NCBI GenBank assembly: GCA_015501595.1
Contig: JADNRX010000020.1
Span: 124,001 to 188,000 of the forward strand
From: Hymenopellis radicata
Taxonomy: Eukaryota; Basidiomycota; Agaricomycetes; Agaricales; Physalacriaceae
DNA: 64,000 nucleotides
Direction: 5' to 3'
The stretch's first letter is position 1. Each line of letters opens with the position of its first letter. Shown piece by piece: positions 10,745 to 20,640 of the stretch. The position numbers were made by a program, and so were the translations under genes. The notes under the pieces were generated by a model. The model saw nothing but the letters and a program-made list of their open reading frames with translations. It did not search any database and had not been told where the DNA came from.

Positions 10745-11500
10745 ATGGCAGTGCCACCATCAATTCATCAAGTCACCGGTAAGCGCTGAGCTTCGCATCG
10801 TACCTATAATTCTTACTTCCTTCCGCCTGAAGTGCCAGAGGGACCTCTCTTCTTACACTCGCCTGCCCATGTCGCGCCCAGTCCTTCTACCAAGTTGGTC
10901 CAACTTGAATTCTAACGACGAACATTTCCGCACAGACGTGCAACGAGTGCTGAACTGTCCGTCTCCCTGGACATCCATCGCTACCATCCAGCACAACATG
11001 GTCCTTCCAATCGCCGACATCATTCAAAACGTGCGTTACATCTTTAAACTCAAGAAACACAGAGACTCGGAATCTAACCACTCAAGAGCAGGAGTTGGAT
11101 CGAATGTCTGATGCGCTGTCAGCACGAGAAGTTCATGGACCTCCAGTGGACACAGGCAGACTGAGACTGTACCAGTGCAAGTGCATTAAATGTCTGTGTT
11201 GTTTGGGACGAACATATGGTATCTTACCGACCTCGTTTTCTTGCCCGGATGTCCAAATTGAAGGCAATAGACCTCTATGGGGTGGCGGATTCGCTGTATG
11301 TTTCATTACTAGATCTTTTGAACGTCTGCGCAACTTACCTGTTGCATCTCAAGGACATATGGAAAGGGAGCATGTCGCAGAACCCCGTCTGCTGAAAGTT
11401 TTGCGATTCTTCACAGCAGGGAGCGCGAGGGAGGAACTCTTGAAAGAACGTCCATTCCCGCGATGCGGTCAAATAAACTTACTGACTATTCCTCAGGCAT
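10745..11500 (+). pseudogene. 5' part of a protein kinase gene, truncated and frameshifted (left copy)
   Basis: Matches the first third of the kinase gene at 28878-30519. It keeps ADIIQN, then ELDRMSDALSAREVHGPPV, GRTYGILPTSF and the glycine loop region PLWGGGFA followed by DIWKGSMSQNP. At 11390-11395 one T is missing compared with the right copy, so the frame reads VC-stop just before the catalytic Lys of VCLKV. The remaining intron sequence ends in CAG at 11496, and from there the sequence continues straight into the bromodomain exon. The kinase C-lobe is absent. This copy cannot make an active kinase. Confidence 0.75.
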
Positions 11501-11695
11501 TATAAAACGGTGCAGCAGTACCAGGATGACTGGAAGCTCATGTTCGATAATGCGCGGGCTTACAACCAGGAACGTTCAACTGTGTACAATGACGCGGAGG
11601 AGATGGAGAAGGTATTCGATGCGACGTTTGAGAAGGCTATGGGCGAGTCTGGGCTCCTAGGATTTTGGATGAGAATGACTCCTCCTCCTCCGTAG
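11500..11695 (+). pseudogene. SNF2/STH1-type bromodomain C-terminal fragment (left copy)
   Basis: Reads YKTVQQYQDDWKLMFDNARA, then YNQERSTVYNDAEEMEKVFD and a short tail MTPPPP with a stop at 11693-11695. This is the second half of the bromodomain that ends fungal Snf2/Sth1 ATP-dependent remodellers, including the acetyl-lysine-binding Asn region (ARAYNQE). The first half of the domain, present at 28281-28420 in the right arm, is missing here because of the deletion that joins it to the kinase remnant. No ATPase core is present in either arm. Confidence 0.7.
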
Positions 11696-12214
11696 TATTG
11701 TTGCCGGGCGGGGATCGGTGGATCTAGGAGAGCAACGATGTTCCTGTTACAGTATTCGTTGCGCCAAGAAACGACCTGTCCAGGTCTCGATTTTTCAGAC
11801 TGAACGTTTCACGTTAGACAAATCCTGGTCGACGGCACGGGAGGGGAGGAGGAGGGCCGACGGGATATGTGAACGCGAATCTACCTCTGCGAATCCGTCG
11901 CAATACTGGCCGGACGGAGAGAGGTCGAAGGATGACGCGGATGATATGCATTCGTCGCACTCGCTTCAAATGGATCAACAAATAATTGCACTCTCAAGTA
12001 TGCAGATGTTTGCTGTGTACATAGCACGCGCGCACATACATTCTGATCAATGGGGCGTATAGGATCGCTGGCCGCTTTAGCTTCTCGCCTGTCAAAGTAA
12101 AATTTGGGGTTGGCAGCCCGCGGCATGCTCGGCATATTTTCATCTTCTTCTCACTGTCGTTCAAATTTTGAAACCTTGCAGCTCAAAAAGACCACGTACA
12201 AGGCTAACGAGAAA

Positions 12215-13082
12215 ATGACTTACTATAATCCTGGTTCGTCCTTCTGGCTATAATCTAAATAGGTTACTCATCCCAATATCTCTAGTATCCTACCCAGCAG
12301 ACATGCGTGCGGAATCAGCTGGTGACCCTGGACGCACGGCCGCTATTGAGCAGATGCAAGCCGCCACTCCACACTGGATGAAGGATCCGGCGCAAATGTT
12401 ACCGGTCCTGGCGCGGTTGCAGAAGATGGAGGAACGATTCGGGATGCGTCCTCTAGGTGAAACGACGGAGCAGCAGACGCGCGAGAAAAAAGGAACGAGC
12501 TGCCGCCGACGCTCGGACTCGGAGTGCTAAAATCAAGCTCGAGGCGAACGAAGCGTTCAGGAAGGGCGACTACAAGGAGGCTTTCATCTTGTACAGCGTC
12601 TGCTGTCAGCTATCGGGCCATGAACCTCTTTATTTTGTGAACAGAGCCGCGGCGGGCCTCAGTACGTCCATTTCCAAGTTCTCCGAGCGGTCGAGGATCT
12701 TAATGGGTGCTACTTCTCAGGGCTCAACATATTCGCTCAAGTTCTCGCTGACGCCAGCCACCCGTTTGAAATGGATTTCAATACTATCCTACTGATTGAA
12801 ATGGATTTCAGCCTCCCAAAAGCCTTTTTCCGGCGAGCGCAAGCGTACCGATTCCTGGGCGATTTCGATGCCGCTGAGGCGGATATCACAGAGGCTCTTT
12901 CTATCAGCGAATATGACCCTACTCTCGTGAAGGAGATGGAGGAGTTGAAGCGTCTCCAGGCTCTTGATACGGAAGGACAAGAGGCGTGGCTATCCCAGCA
13001 GGAGTCAAAGACCGTCGATGAGGTGTTTGGCAGCGGCGAGGTCGAAAAGCTGGTTGAGGCGAGATTGGCTCGGCAGGACTGA
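12215..13082 (+). pseudogene. Second TPR-domain protein, left copy, frameshifted
   Basis: Copy of the gene at 26767-27591. Exons: 12215-12233 (MTYYNP), 12286-12661 and 12721-13082. It keeps HWMKDPAQM, AKIKLEANEAFRKGDYKEAF, AFFRRAQAYRFLGDFDAAEA and the end ESKTVDEVFGSGE. The A-run after CGCGAG (about 12485-12490) has six A where the right copy has five, so the first frame ends at 12530. A 30-bp in-frame insertion (duplicated IEMDF) near 12750-12790 interrupts the segment before AFFRRAQ. Without the extra A the frame would be open throughout. Confirmation of the homopolymer decides whether it is dead. Confidence 0.75.
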
Positions 13083-14265
13083 ATTCATTGAAAGTTTTCT
13101 ATGATTAATATCGTTATCGTGTGTGTATTTGTAACTCGTGCTTCGCATGTAACCAGCAATTGAACCTGACGTGACCTGTGTAGCCATTGTTTTGAAGTGA
13201 TGACGATACGTGGTTGGCGTCGTGCCATGGATGAACTTGAAGCGTAAAGCTTAACGAGGTGCTGCGCCAAAACTTCAACTCCCAGAATAGGAGCGAGCTC
13301 GAACACTCACGAACATATGACGCATATGTGGTATCATCCTCAACGATCCGATCGCGACGTACCACTTTGGGCTGGAGAGTGACCGCGATTAGGACTCTTG
13401 TGGATCTCTCAGACAACCATCCGATCAGATCCGATCGCGACGTACTGGAGAGGAGGCGCGATTAAGACTGGATTAGTCTCCCGTTGGATCTCTCAGACGA
13501 GCAAAGAATTGCGAGCTTGAGTATAGCAGATCCAAAGAGAATTGGTCCTCGAAGCAGCAAGTGGGCGCTAGGGGTGGCTATGCCGCCTGTCGGGGCTAAT
13601 CGGAGCTAGACACATTTGATACACCGGTCCCGACCTTTTTTTACTGCTCACGCTCACGTCGCGAAACGCCGGGGTCAGTTATGGATCCCGCTGTGATCTA
13701 CCGCATCGATACGAGCTATAGCGCCCATCGTCATGACGAGTGTACACCTCACTGCTGTCATGTCATGGTTAGTATTGCTCCAAAGTCGGACTTTCGATTG
13801 ACTACGAGCAGGTGCCCGCCCGGTATCCAGGTATGACTCCTATGGGCGGTAATTGCATATGGGATCTTCGAAATAATAATACAGAGGATCCGCATCCTCA
13901 GCACCTCCTCCGTCTCTCCTGATGGCCGGCCACGCTATAACTTTGTCGTGATTTACTGCATGTACTGAGGTCTAATTGTCTACCTTGCTCTAGCAGCAGT
14001 CTCCCATACTGGCGCTCTTTCTTCTGCCGCTTCTAGAGGCTCTACGACGCCTTAGGAGCCATTCACCCTGTGATGTATCCCATGCGCCACCCGCTGTCCA
14101 GCAAGAAGAGCCAAATGACCGGTCTCGTGCTTGTTCTCCCAAGTCTCCTCTTGGGGCTCGACGATATGTCTGTAGAAAAGAATAGACATCACTTTTGGCT
14201 CCAACGCCACAATTCGAGACGTACATAAATAAGGTATAAGATGATCCCAACCTCCCAACAACAAC
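13083..14265. other. Non-coding part of block B, with a local tandem duplication at 13346-13510
   Basis: No gene seen. Words such as CCGATCGCGACGTAC and GGATCTCTCAGAC occur twice (about 13348-13425 and 13429-13500), whereas the right arm has one set at about 26335-26400, so the duplication is specific to this arm. The remainder (13600-14166) matches 25671-26250 in inverse. Confidence 0.5.
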
Positions 14266-15655
14266 CTAGATGCTCCTATGCGGATCCTGCTGCACCTTGG
14301 TATATAGCTCCTGACATCTCTCAACCAGACCGCGTGCTTCCTTCTCGTACTGCGGCCAGAATCTGCTCTGGTTTACCTCAACCCTCGGATATCCCCAGCG
14401 ATTGATCATCGACTCAAAAACAACAGGGAGATATGCCCCAGACTCGGAACGTAGCGACGGGATGGCAGACAGAGGTATGAGAGTAGCAGATATAGCCGAC
14501 ACCGAAGCCAGATAGGGCGTGACCATGTGGTATTTTTGAGCCCGCGAAACGCGCCTATAAACGTCAGTACACCTTTGATAACTGATAAAAAGGATCCTCA
14601 CGAGATAGCAAAGCTGAACCTGAAGAACCCTCAACACCGCGCCTGTAAGCTTCGCCGAGATCCCAGTCTGCGATATACCCGGGTGCATAATAATGTGGCG
14701 AATCAAATCCGAGTCGCGCACCGCAGCCTCATCCAATATCGCCGCGAACATCTCCGTCTCGAACTTGACCAGCTCGTACGGCTGCTGCGTCTCCGTCAGC
14801 TGCCAGTCGTCCAAGCTGAATCCGTGCGCGCACGCATTCGTCGATGTGGTCCACATAACGCGCGACCCGTGCGTGTACTTGAGTAGGGGAACCAGCTCCC
14901 GGTACTGAGAGAAGGGTGGGTCAGTATGAAGACCGCGATGAGCTGAGGATCGCGTGCCATGACATAGTGCGAGAATAAGTTTGCTTGGAACATCCAACCG
15001 AGACCGTCGACGCTGCGTTCGCCCGTGACATGCAGGTTGAAGGCAGGTCGCGAAACGATGCTGAAAGGGTCGGTGAGCATCTGCTTCAAAAGCAACGTCC
15101 AGCTTATCCGGTCGTAGCTCGCGTTCCCAGCATTGCATATGAGATGTGAGATGTATGGGTAACTAGATTCCTTCAGCCTCTCGTTGACACATAAACAACC
15201 GACAAACACACTTTTTCTTGATCTCGTCCGTGAATCTAAACACACTCGAGAGGTCGGCAAGATCCACAGCGCGGACATCAATTTCCACATTCAGACGAAA
15301 ACTTTCAGCGTGCTCGTCCACCCCCTCCGTATGCACGCGACTCTGAATATACGCATCCAAGCTCTGGAAGAGCTCCTTCTTCGCTGCCTCGGCGCGTTGG
15401 ACGCTTCTGCATGCCATAATCAAGGTCACCCCATGGCTCGGTATGGGGAGAGCATCTTTGCCTCCCGCTGGCGTCGGGATCTTCAGGTCCTCGAGGTCGG
15501 CAGGTGTCGCGTGCGAGAGCTGGTGCAAAAGTCGTTCACATATCCCAAAGCCGACGCCGCTGCAAGTGCCAGTCAACTGGAATGCGCCATGCACTTGAAC
15601 TGCGAAACACGCACCTGTTAGCCCCCGTAACAATGATTATAGGCCGTGAAGACAT
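14266..15655 (-). CDS. ERG27: 3-ketosteroid reductase, ERG27-like (ergosterol synthesis)
   Basis: Short-chain dehydrogenase that reduces the 3-keto intermediate after C4 demethylation of sterols, working at the ER membrane with ERG25/ERG26/ERG28. The start at 15655 gives MSSRPIIIVTGAN; the first intron (15614-15560) splits the Ser of TGANSGVGFGICERLL, the cofactor loop. Then come IMACRS, the NAG motif in ISHLICNAGNASYD, and a YxxxK catalytic pair in PYELVKFE. The C-terminal region (SLRSESGAYLPV to NRWGYPRVEVN) matches the family's fungal members. Introns are inferred at about 15205-15170 and 14990-14905; the donor of the latter may be GT or GC. Near 14532-14536 a run of five T (A on the coding strand) appears one base too long if the expected intron before ARFAGS is used; read without that intron the frame stays open. 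Confidence 0.8.
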
Positions 15656-15879
15656 CTATGCTGCCACCCAAATAGCAGGAATAGAGGCGCTGTCTAAGCA
15701 CTCAGGACACAATGTGGGGTGAGAGACTCAGGAAGAGTCCTCGCGAGTGAGATTCCGGAGGTACGCAGACCTTCCTGAATCAAGACTCGAGGGAGTGGTG
15801 CGTGGGTGCGAAGAGTGAGGTGCTGATGGCGAACGGTGAGAGGCGATCGATGTGAACGTGTCCTCGCAATTCTCTCGAT

Positions 15880-16229
15880 CTCACAAGAATCTGCATCTCC
15901 ATGGGTAAAAAAAGAGGTGCGGCCATCACTGGCAGTTCCTGGCAGTTCATCAAGAGAAGCAATACGTGGGCAATGCAATAGACTCTCACCGCTGCCACCA
16001 CCTTTCCCCTGACACTTTCTGTCCTTGGGAAGATCACAGACCGCTCGATGGGCGACATCCAAGTCTTTCCGCATCCGGATGAAAGGCGCGAGGGTGAAGG
16101 CAAACCAGTGGACGCTGAAGGGACGACATTTTGGAATCCATGGCGCAGTTGGCGAGAACACGACGCGTGGGACAAGTTTACAGTCTACTTGCTGCTGAAT
16201 TGGCCAACAGATAACGGTTCATCTCGCCT
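15880..16229 (+). pseudogene. Inverted copy of promoter and first exon of the NAPE-PLD-like gene
   Basis: Reverse complement of about 19545-19910. The exon at 16048-16180 reads MGDIQVFPHPDERREGEGKP and ends WREHDAWDKFT, matching the first exon of the gene at 18301-19757 except for a short deletion (HW before VDAEG). Homology continues a few bases past the 3' end of the intron (CCAACAGATAACG) and then stops, so nothing of the catalytic domain is present. It lies tail to tail between ERG27 and the DUF6533 gene and is a truncated duplicate. Confidence 0.75.
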
Positions 16230-16599
16230 CTATTCCTGGAACCTCAACGGATCTTGGATGGAAGATGAGCGCTTCAAATGTATCGGCCGCGCTTATGGGC
16301 ATCACGATACTGATGGGTCCAATAAGTAATTTCAATTGGAACTGTTCTTCTGTGTGGGTACGAGTTCCTTTCGTGAGGTGTTTCCAACAAAGACGTTCGC
16401 ACATGTAGAACTCTTGAGCGATGCAAAGATCGGGCATCAATTTACTGCGGTACATTATGCCATTCATTGCAGACCTTCTGTGATATCGTAAGTTGATGAT
16501 ATCTTGTTTGTGTTCGCGTTTCTCTCTCAGTTCGGTGATTCCATTGTGCGGGCGGATGCTCAAAAAGAGGATGCCCAAGCTTTGAGAGGGTAACTAATC
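16230..16599. other. Intergenic, no gene seen
   Basis: Sequence between the copied NAPE-PLD exon and the DUF6533 gene; likely holds the latter's promoter. No clear motif. Confidence 0.3.
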
Positions 16600-18245
16600 A
16601 TGTCGCTGTTGGACTTCATTATCTCTGAACTTCGAACTGGGTGAGCCACCGTGCTCCCTACACTCTTCTCACATTGATTCTTTTTCAGGCGTATCTCTAT
16701 CACGACAGAGTTGTCCGCCACAGGCACGTTGCACTCTACTCCTAGCTTGTCTTTTCTCTGAATTCCGAGATCCATTTTACCAGTCCTAGTCGCTTACGAC
16801 TATTTCCTCACACTGTCGGACGAACACACTCATCTCTGGAAGCCCAAGAAGACACTCGTGTTCTTTCTTTATGCGGTCCTTCGTTATGCGACTTTGGGCT
16901 ACCACATCATATTTGTGATAAGCTTCTTTTTACCGCAGTTGAACAAGGTGGAGGTCAGTTGCCCCGCAAAATTCTCTGTCTTCACCGAATCGACACTAAT
17001 ACATGCATTATAGGAGTAAGTATCCCCTCCAAAACTCTAGGTCCCGCACATCTGAACAGACCTCTCCAGGTGCGGCGGAGTGATTCGCACCAGCCAGTTT
17101 CTCTTCATTCTTTCGTCCGCAAGTCTTTCAGGTCGGTCCATGGAACCCCTTGCTCGTTGCAGCTCTCAGTCGTATCTCCAGCCATATTCGCATTGCGGAC
17201 ATTTGCCATCTACCAACGCAATCGTCTAATTCTCGCCATCTTATGCATCGTCGCAGTCGCCAAGACTGTTGTCAGCCTGGTCAGTATGAACCTCATGTCT
17301 AGTATGTCTTAGCATATCTCACGCTTAGGATATGCCTAGCTCGACTACTTGCACACTACGGCTACTGTCGTTCCATCACTCTTCAGTTCATTCGACCGGT
17401 GCACCCAGAGTTTGGACAAGAAATGTAGGTGTTCCTGAATGGTGAAGGCCGCGTGATATCGATGTCGTTTCTAGGGAACACGACTTCGTCTTCACTGGCA
17501 CTACTCTTTGATACTCTGGTCTTAGGCTTCAGTATCTATCGGACCGTCGGACAATGCATCAGGGCGCGACGCCTCGACATGCCACAAGGTGTTACTTACT
17601 TCATTCTTCGAGATGGTACGTTGATAGTACTTTGTGGAACCTTTGCTGAATACTCCCAAACGTTCAGCCTTGCTTTATTATCTGTGAGTGTAATTACTAT
17701 AGCACGCTTATAGTTTGATCCAACTCGTGGCTATCAAGGTCCATCGAAGTCATGATAATTTCAAGCATCGTTTTTACTCAGGTGAAGTCTCTTGGAAGTC
17801 TCATGCTCTCTTTGACCCGTTCTTTTCGCTCATCTGTTGCTGCTATTTTTGAAGATTCCGTCACTGGTGAGTGCCTCGTCGAATGCAAGGACGTCCATAT
17901 CAGACCTTTACAGGCAAACGTGGGAAGAGTGACCACAATTCTACAAACAGCGTAAGGATACTACCTCGTCACCACAGCTCGATCGCTGAAACCGGTCATA
18001 GGCTTGCACCGATTCTCACGCAGAGATTGGTCCTGAATCTCAGAGACGTTGATAACAGTGTTTCGTCGAACCCAAATGGTACGAAGTCGGATAGGCTGGA
18101 TGACATGCAGTTTGCGCACGGCTCTGTCATAGGCAACATCGGCGCGCCTATGCGCTCGTCATTAGAGTTCGATGAGCTTTGGGATGTAGACGGAGATGCA
18201 GAAGAAGATGATATCATGGAGGTAGTACGCAGAAGTGAGTGTTAG
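16600..18245 (+). CDS. DUF6533-type multi-pass membrane protein
   Basis: A family expanded in Agaricomycetes, of unknown function, with about seven membrane spans. The DUF6533 signature is clear at about 16785-16950: LVAYDYFLTLSDEHTHLWKP, then a hydrophobic span and NKVE at an exon end. Later exons give IFALRTFAIYQRNRLILAIL (a typical helix pair, about 17180-17270), LLFDTLVLGFSIYRT (about 17500), and RDGTLIVLCGTFAEY. The C-terminal tail ends FAHGSVIGNIGAPMRSSLEF then an acidic stretch, stop at 18245. At least six small introns are needed; the N-terminal exons and the start (16600, MSLLDFIISEL) are uncertain because phase could not be matched at the second junction. The 3' end lies 55 bp from the convergent metallohydrolase gene. 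Confidence 0.7.
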
Positions 18246-18300
18246 ATGGAGGAAGGGCCAGCGTAGTAGACAGATTAGCCCGATACATTTCTTGACTTAT

Positions 18301-19757
18301 TTATATCATCACTGTTTCCCCGATATCACAGACTGTGAACCGGCCATCTTCGATGTCATTCTTCCTGCATTCCTCGGCTAGTAGATGCGGTGGCTCGAGG
18401 ACTTGTTCGTTGGTAAGAATGAACGTTCTGAAGCATGGTCAGCCTCAAAAAGCGTTCCCCCGGAATCGACCTACCCCCAGTGCATTCCAAGGGCGCGTTT
18501 GGCACGAAGATCCTTGAACAGAAGGACACTATCCGCCGGACAACAATGATTCGGCGACGTGTACCGCTGAGGAAGATAGGCTCTGGCCAGATTTGGGCTT
18601 GAGTACTACTCCGATTGAAATACACGGGGACTTACCCTATGGGAATCATAGCGAAATCAAAGCCATTGAAGTGGTCTCCGATCTCCTTGAATACCGGACA
18701 AGTGGGAACCTCATTTATATTCTGGCCCTCGAGGACTGCCCGATAACCGGTATCGCCAGCGAAGAATACTTTGGTCGCTGATTCTGAGCTGGCGTGTAGC
18801 ACCCAGCTACTCCAGAGCGATTTCCGCCTGTCAGAGATCCCACGACCTGTGTAATGCTGCGACGGAGTGCAAGTTATTGCAAATTTGAGCGCCCGCGCTT
18901 GGTTTTGATTCGTAGAGATTTCTACGGAACAGGATTGCCACCAATCCAGTAGGTGAATATGAGAGGACGAGATTCCAAGGGAATGGAAGTATGGCCCGTT
19001 GCCCAAGGGAGCAAAGAAATGCGGCATTCTAGTTCTGCGCATAAGCTGTCGGATGGTCCCAGTGTCAAGGCTAGCGAAGGATATTCAATTCTGAAAGAGA
19101 AGGTCCAGAGGGTTTGACGTACTGATCATAGTGATTATGCTACAGGTTGAGCAACATTTAGCCATTTCATGCCACTGAAGCCTGCACGAACTCACGGATA
19201 TCACAACGATGTCTATCTCGGGAAGTTCTTCGACCGTACATGGTTGGGCTGAACCGAAGTCGTATTAGATAGACATACAACAAATGTCCTTCTACTGACG
19301 AGTGATGCGTTTTGGCCCTGCCCATTGCGTAGGAGAGCATCTGTTGCTGAAGACGGGATCGAAAAGAACTCGAGCTCCGCGGGACAAACACTCAGAAGAA
19401 GGTAACTCGACTAGAAAGCAGGCATGACCTAACCAGGTCGCCTTTATTTGCATGTTTCCCCCGTCACTGGCAGGAGGTAGTCCCCAACTTGGCTTGCGTA
19501 CAGGGAGTTCCTTAGCCAAGTCCTTAGGTACACCGGGATAGTTGGCGAGATACTGAAACGTTATCTGTTGGCCAATTCAGCAGAGATTACGAGCAAGTAG
19601 TGAGAGTAGTTACTGTAAACTTGTCCCATGCGTCGTGTTCTCGCCAACTGGGCCATGGATTCCAAAATGTCGTCCCTTCAGCGTCCACCCAGTGGTCTGG
19701 TTTGCCTTCACCCTCGCGCCTTTCATCCGGATGCGGCAGGACTTGGATGTCGCCCAT
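18301..19757 (-). CDS. NAPE-PLD-like metallo-beta-lactamase-fold hydrolase
   Basis: Zinc hydrolase resembling N-acyl-phosphatidylethanolamine phospholipase D; fungal members are often annotated this way, but the substrate is unproven. The start MGDIQVLPHPDERRE is at 19757 (an in-frame ATG lies 15 bp upstream). Exons join cleanly: FT|ITFQYLANYPGV, then IKATWLGHACFLVEL and LFDPVFSNRCSP, then PQPCTVEELPEIDIVVIS, then the metal-binding HNHYDHLD split by introns. These are followed by PHFFAPLGN, LDWWQS, GDTGYR, and GMHWG near the end, closing with FTVCDIGETVMI (stop 18303-18301). All expected metal ligands are visible. The protein is about 380 residues with no signal peptide. Its first exon and promoter are also copied at 15880-16229. 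Confidence 0.8.
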
Positions 19758-20157
19758 CGAGCGGTCTGTCATCTTCCCAAGGACAGAAAGTGGGGGAAAG
19801 GTGGTGGGAGCGGTGAGAGTCTATTGCATTGCCCACGTATTGCTTCTCTTGATGAACTGCCAGTGATGGCCGCACCTCTTTTTGTACCCATTGAGACGCA
19901 AATTCTAGAGAAGGATATTTGAATTTGAGAGTGAATGTCACCGAGTTGGCACGAATCGTCGGCGAGCAATGTATGATTCTGGCGCCACAACAGGGTGGCG
20001 AAACGCAGGACCCCGGCATGCCCCCCAAGATGTTCGATTTTTTGTCGTACATTTGAGGCGAAAAATGGGCTGAAGGTCCGTTATTTTGTCGTACATATGT
20101 AGTCCATATCAAGGAGACGTCTGAACATTTCGTCGTAAACAAAGCCTCAGCCGCAGG

Positions 20158-20640
20158 TCAACACGTCTGGTCGGATAGGTGGGAACTGCTTACGAATCCG
20201 CCAAACTTGAGGGTGCCCATAATGAGTTCATATGATGATGCAGATGCTCGTCGCTCCTCGCCGCCCTTGCTCAGTCTCAATTTAGCATGATCGCGACTCG
20301 CGGTGTATGGATCTCTGAACTGAGCGCCGTAACCTGCCGTAACACTCCCAGACCTGTCTCTGGGTACTTCAAATGGCCGATTTGGTGAACCTTGTGCGTG
20401 CCAGCCTGCTACCTGCCCAACCTGGGGCAGTTCTGGATTGATCTTCACAGCAACGCGATGATTGGCACGAAGTCTTGTTACGTTGGGTTGGAAGAAGGCG
20501 CGGTATCTTGTGAAAGTTTTTCATTACTGACGAGCCACGAGTTGCCGTCTTCGTGTTGGAGAGGGCAGTAGAAGGTGTTGATCGAGATACAGCTCGAAAG
20601 CTTTATGACCTCTCATTGGGACAGAATCGATGAGTATGTG
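20158..20640 (-). CDS. Hypothetical protein, uncertain
   Basis: An open frame reads NVTRLRANHRVAVKINPELP, then GWHAQGSPNRPFEVPRDRSG and GYGAQFRDPYTASRDHAKL, ending SHLSDQTC at 20158. Upstream, MRGHKAFELYLDQ (about 20610) may be its first exon. In copy 1 of block C (1544-1744) the same words occur but the frame is cut short. It was not recognised; codon use looks natural but the exon structure could not be settled. Confidence 0.25.

Larger units (their letters stand above)
9680..14166. repeat. Inverted duplication, block B, left arm
   Basis: Reverse-complement counterpart of about 25671-31641. Order on + : FRA10AC1-like (-), kinase fragment (+), bromodomain tail (+), second TPR gene (+), then non-coding sequence. 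Relative to the right arm it lacks about 1.48 kb (right-arm 28281-29763) and carries extra bases near 12750 and 13346-13510. The outer end is near AACGCAAC at 9680; the inner end follows GGGGCTCGACGA at 14166. Confidence 0.9.

Noticed and set aside
16600..18245. Pheromone receptor (seven spans)
   Set aside because: The sequence carries the DUF6533 signature (YDYFLTLSDE) instead of STE3 features.
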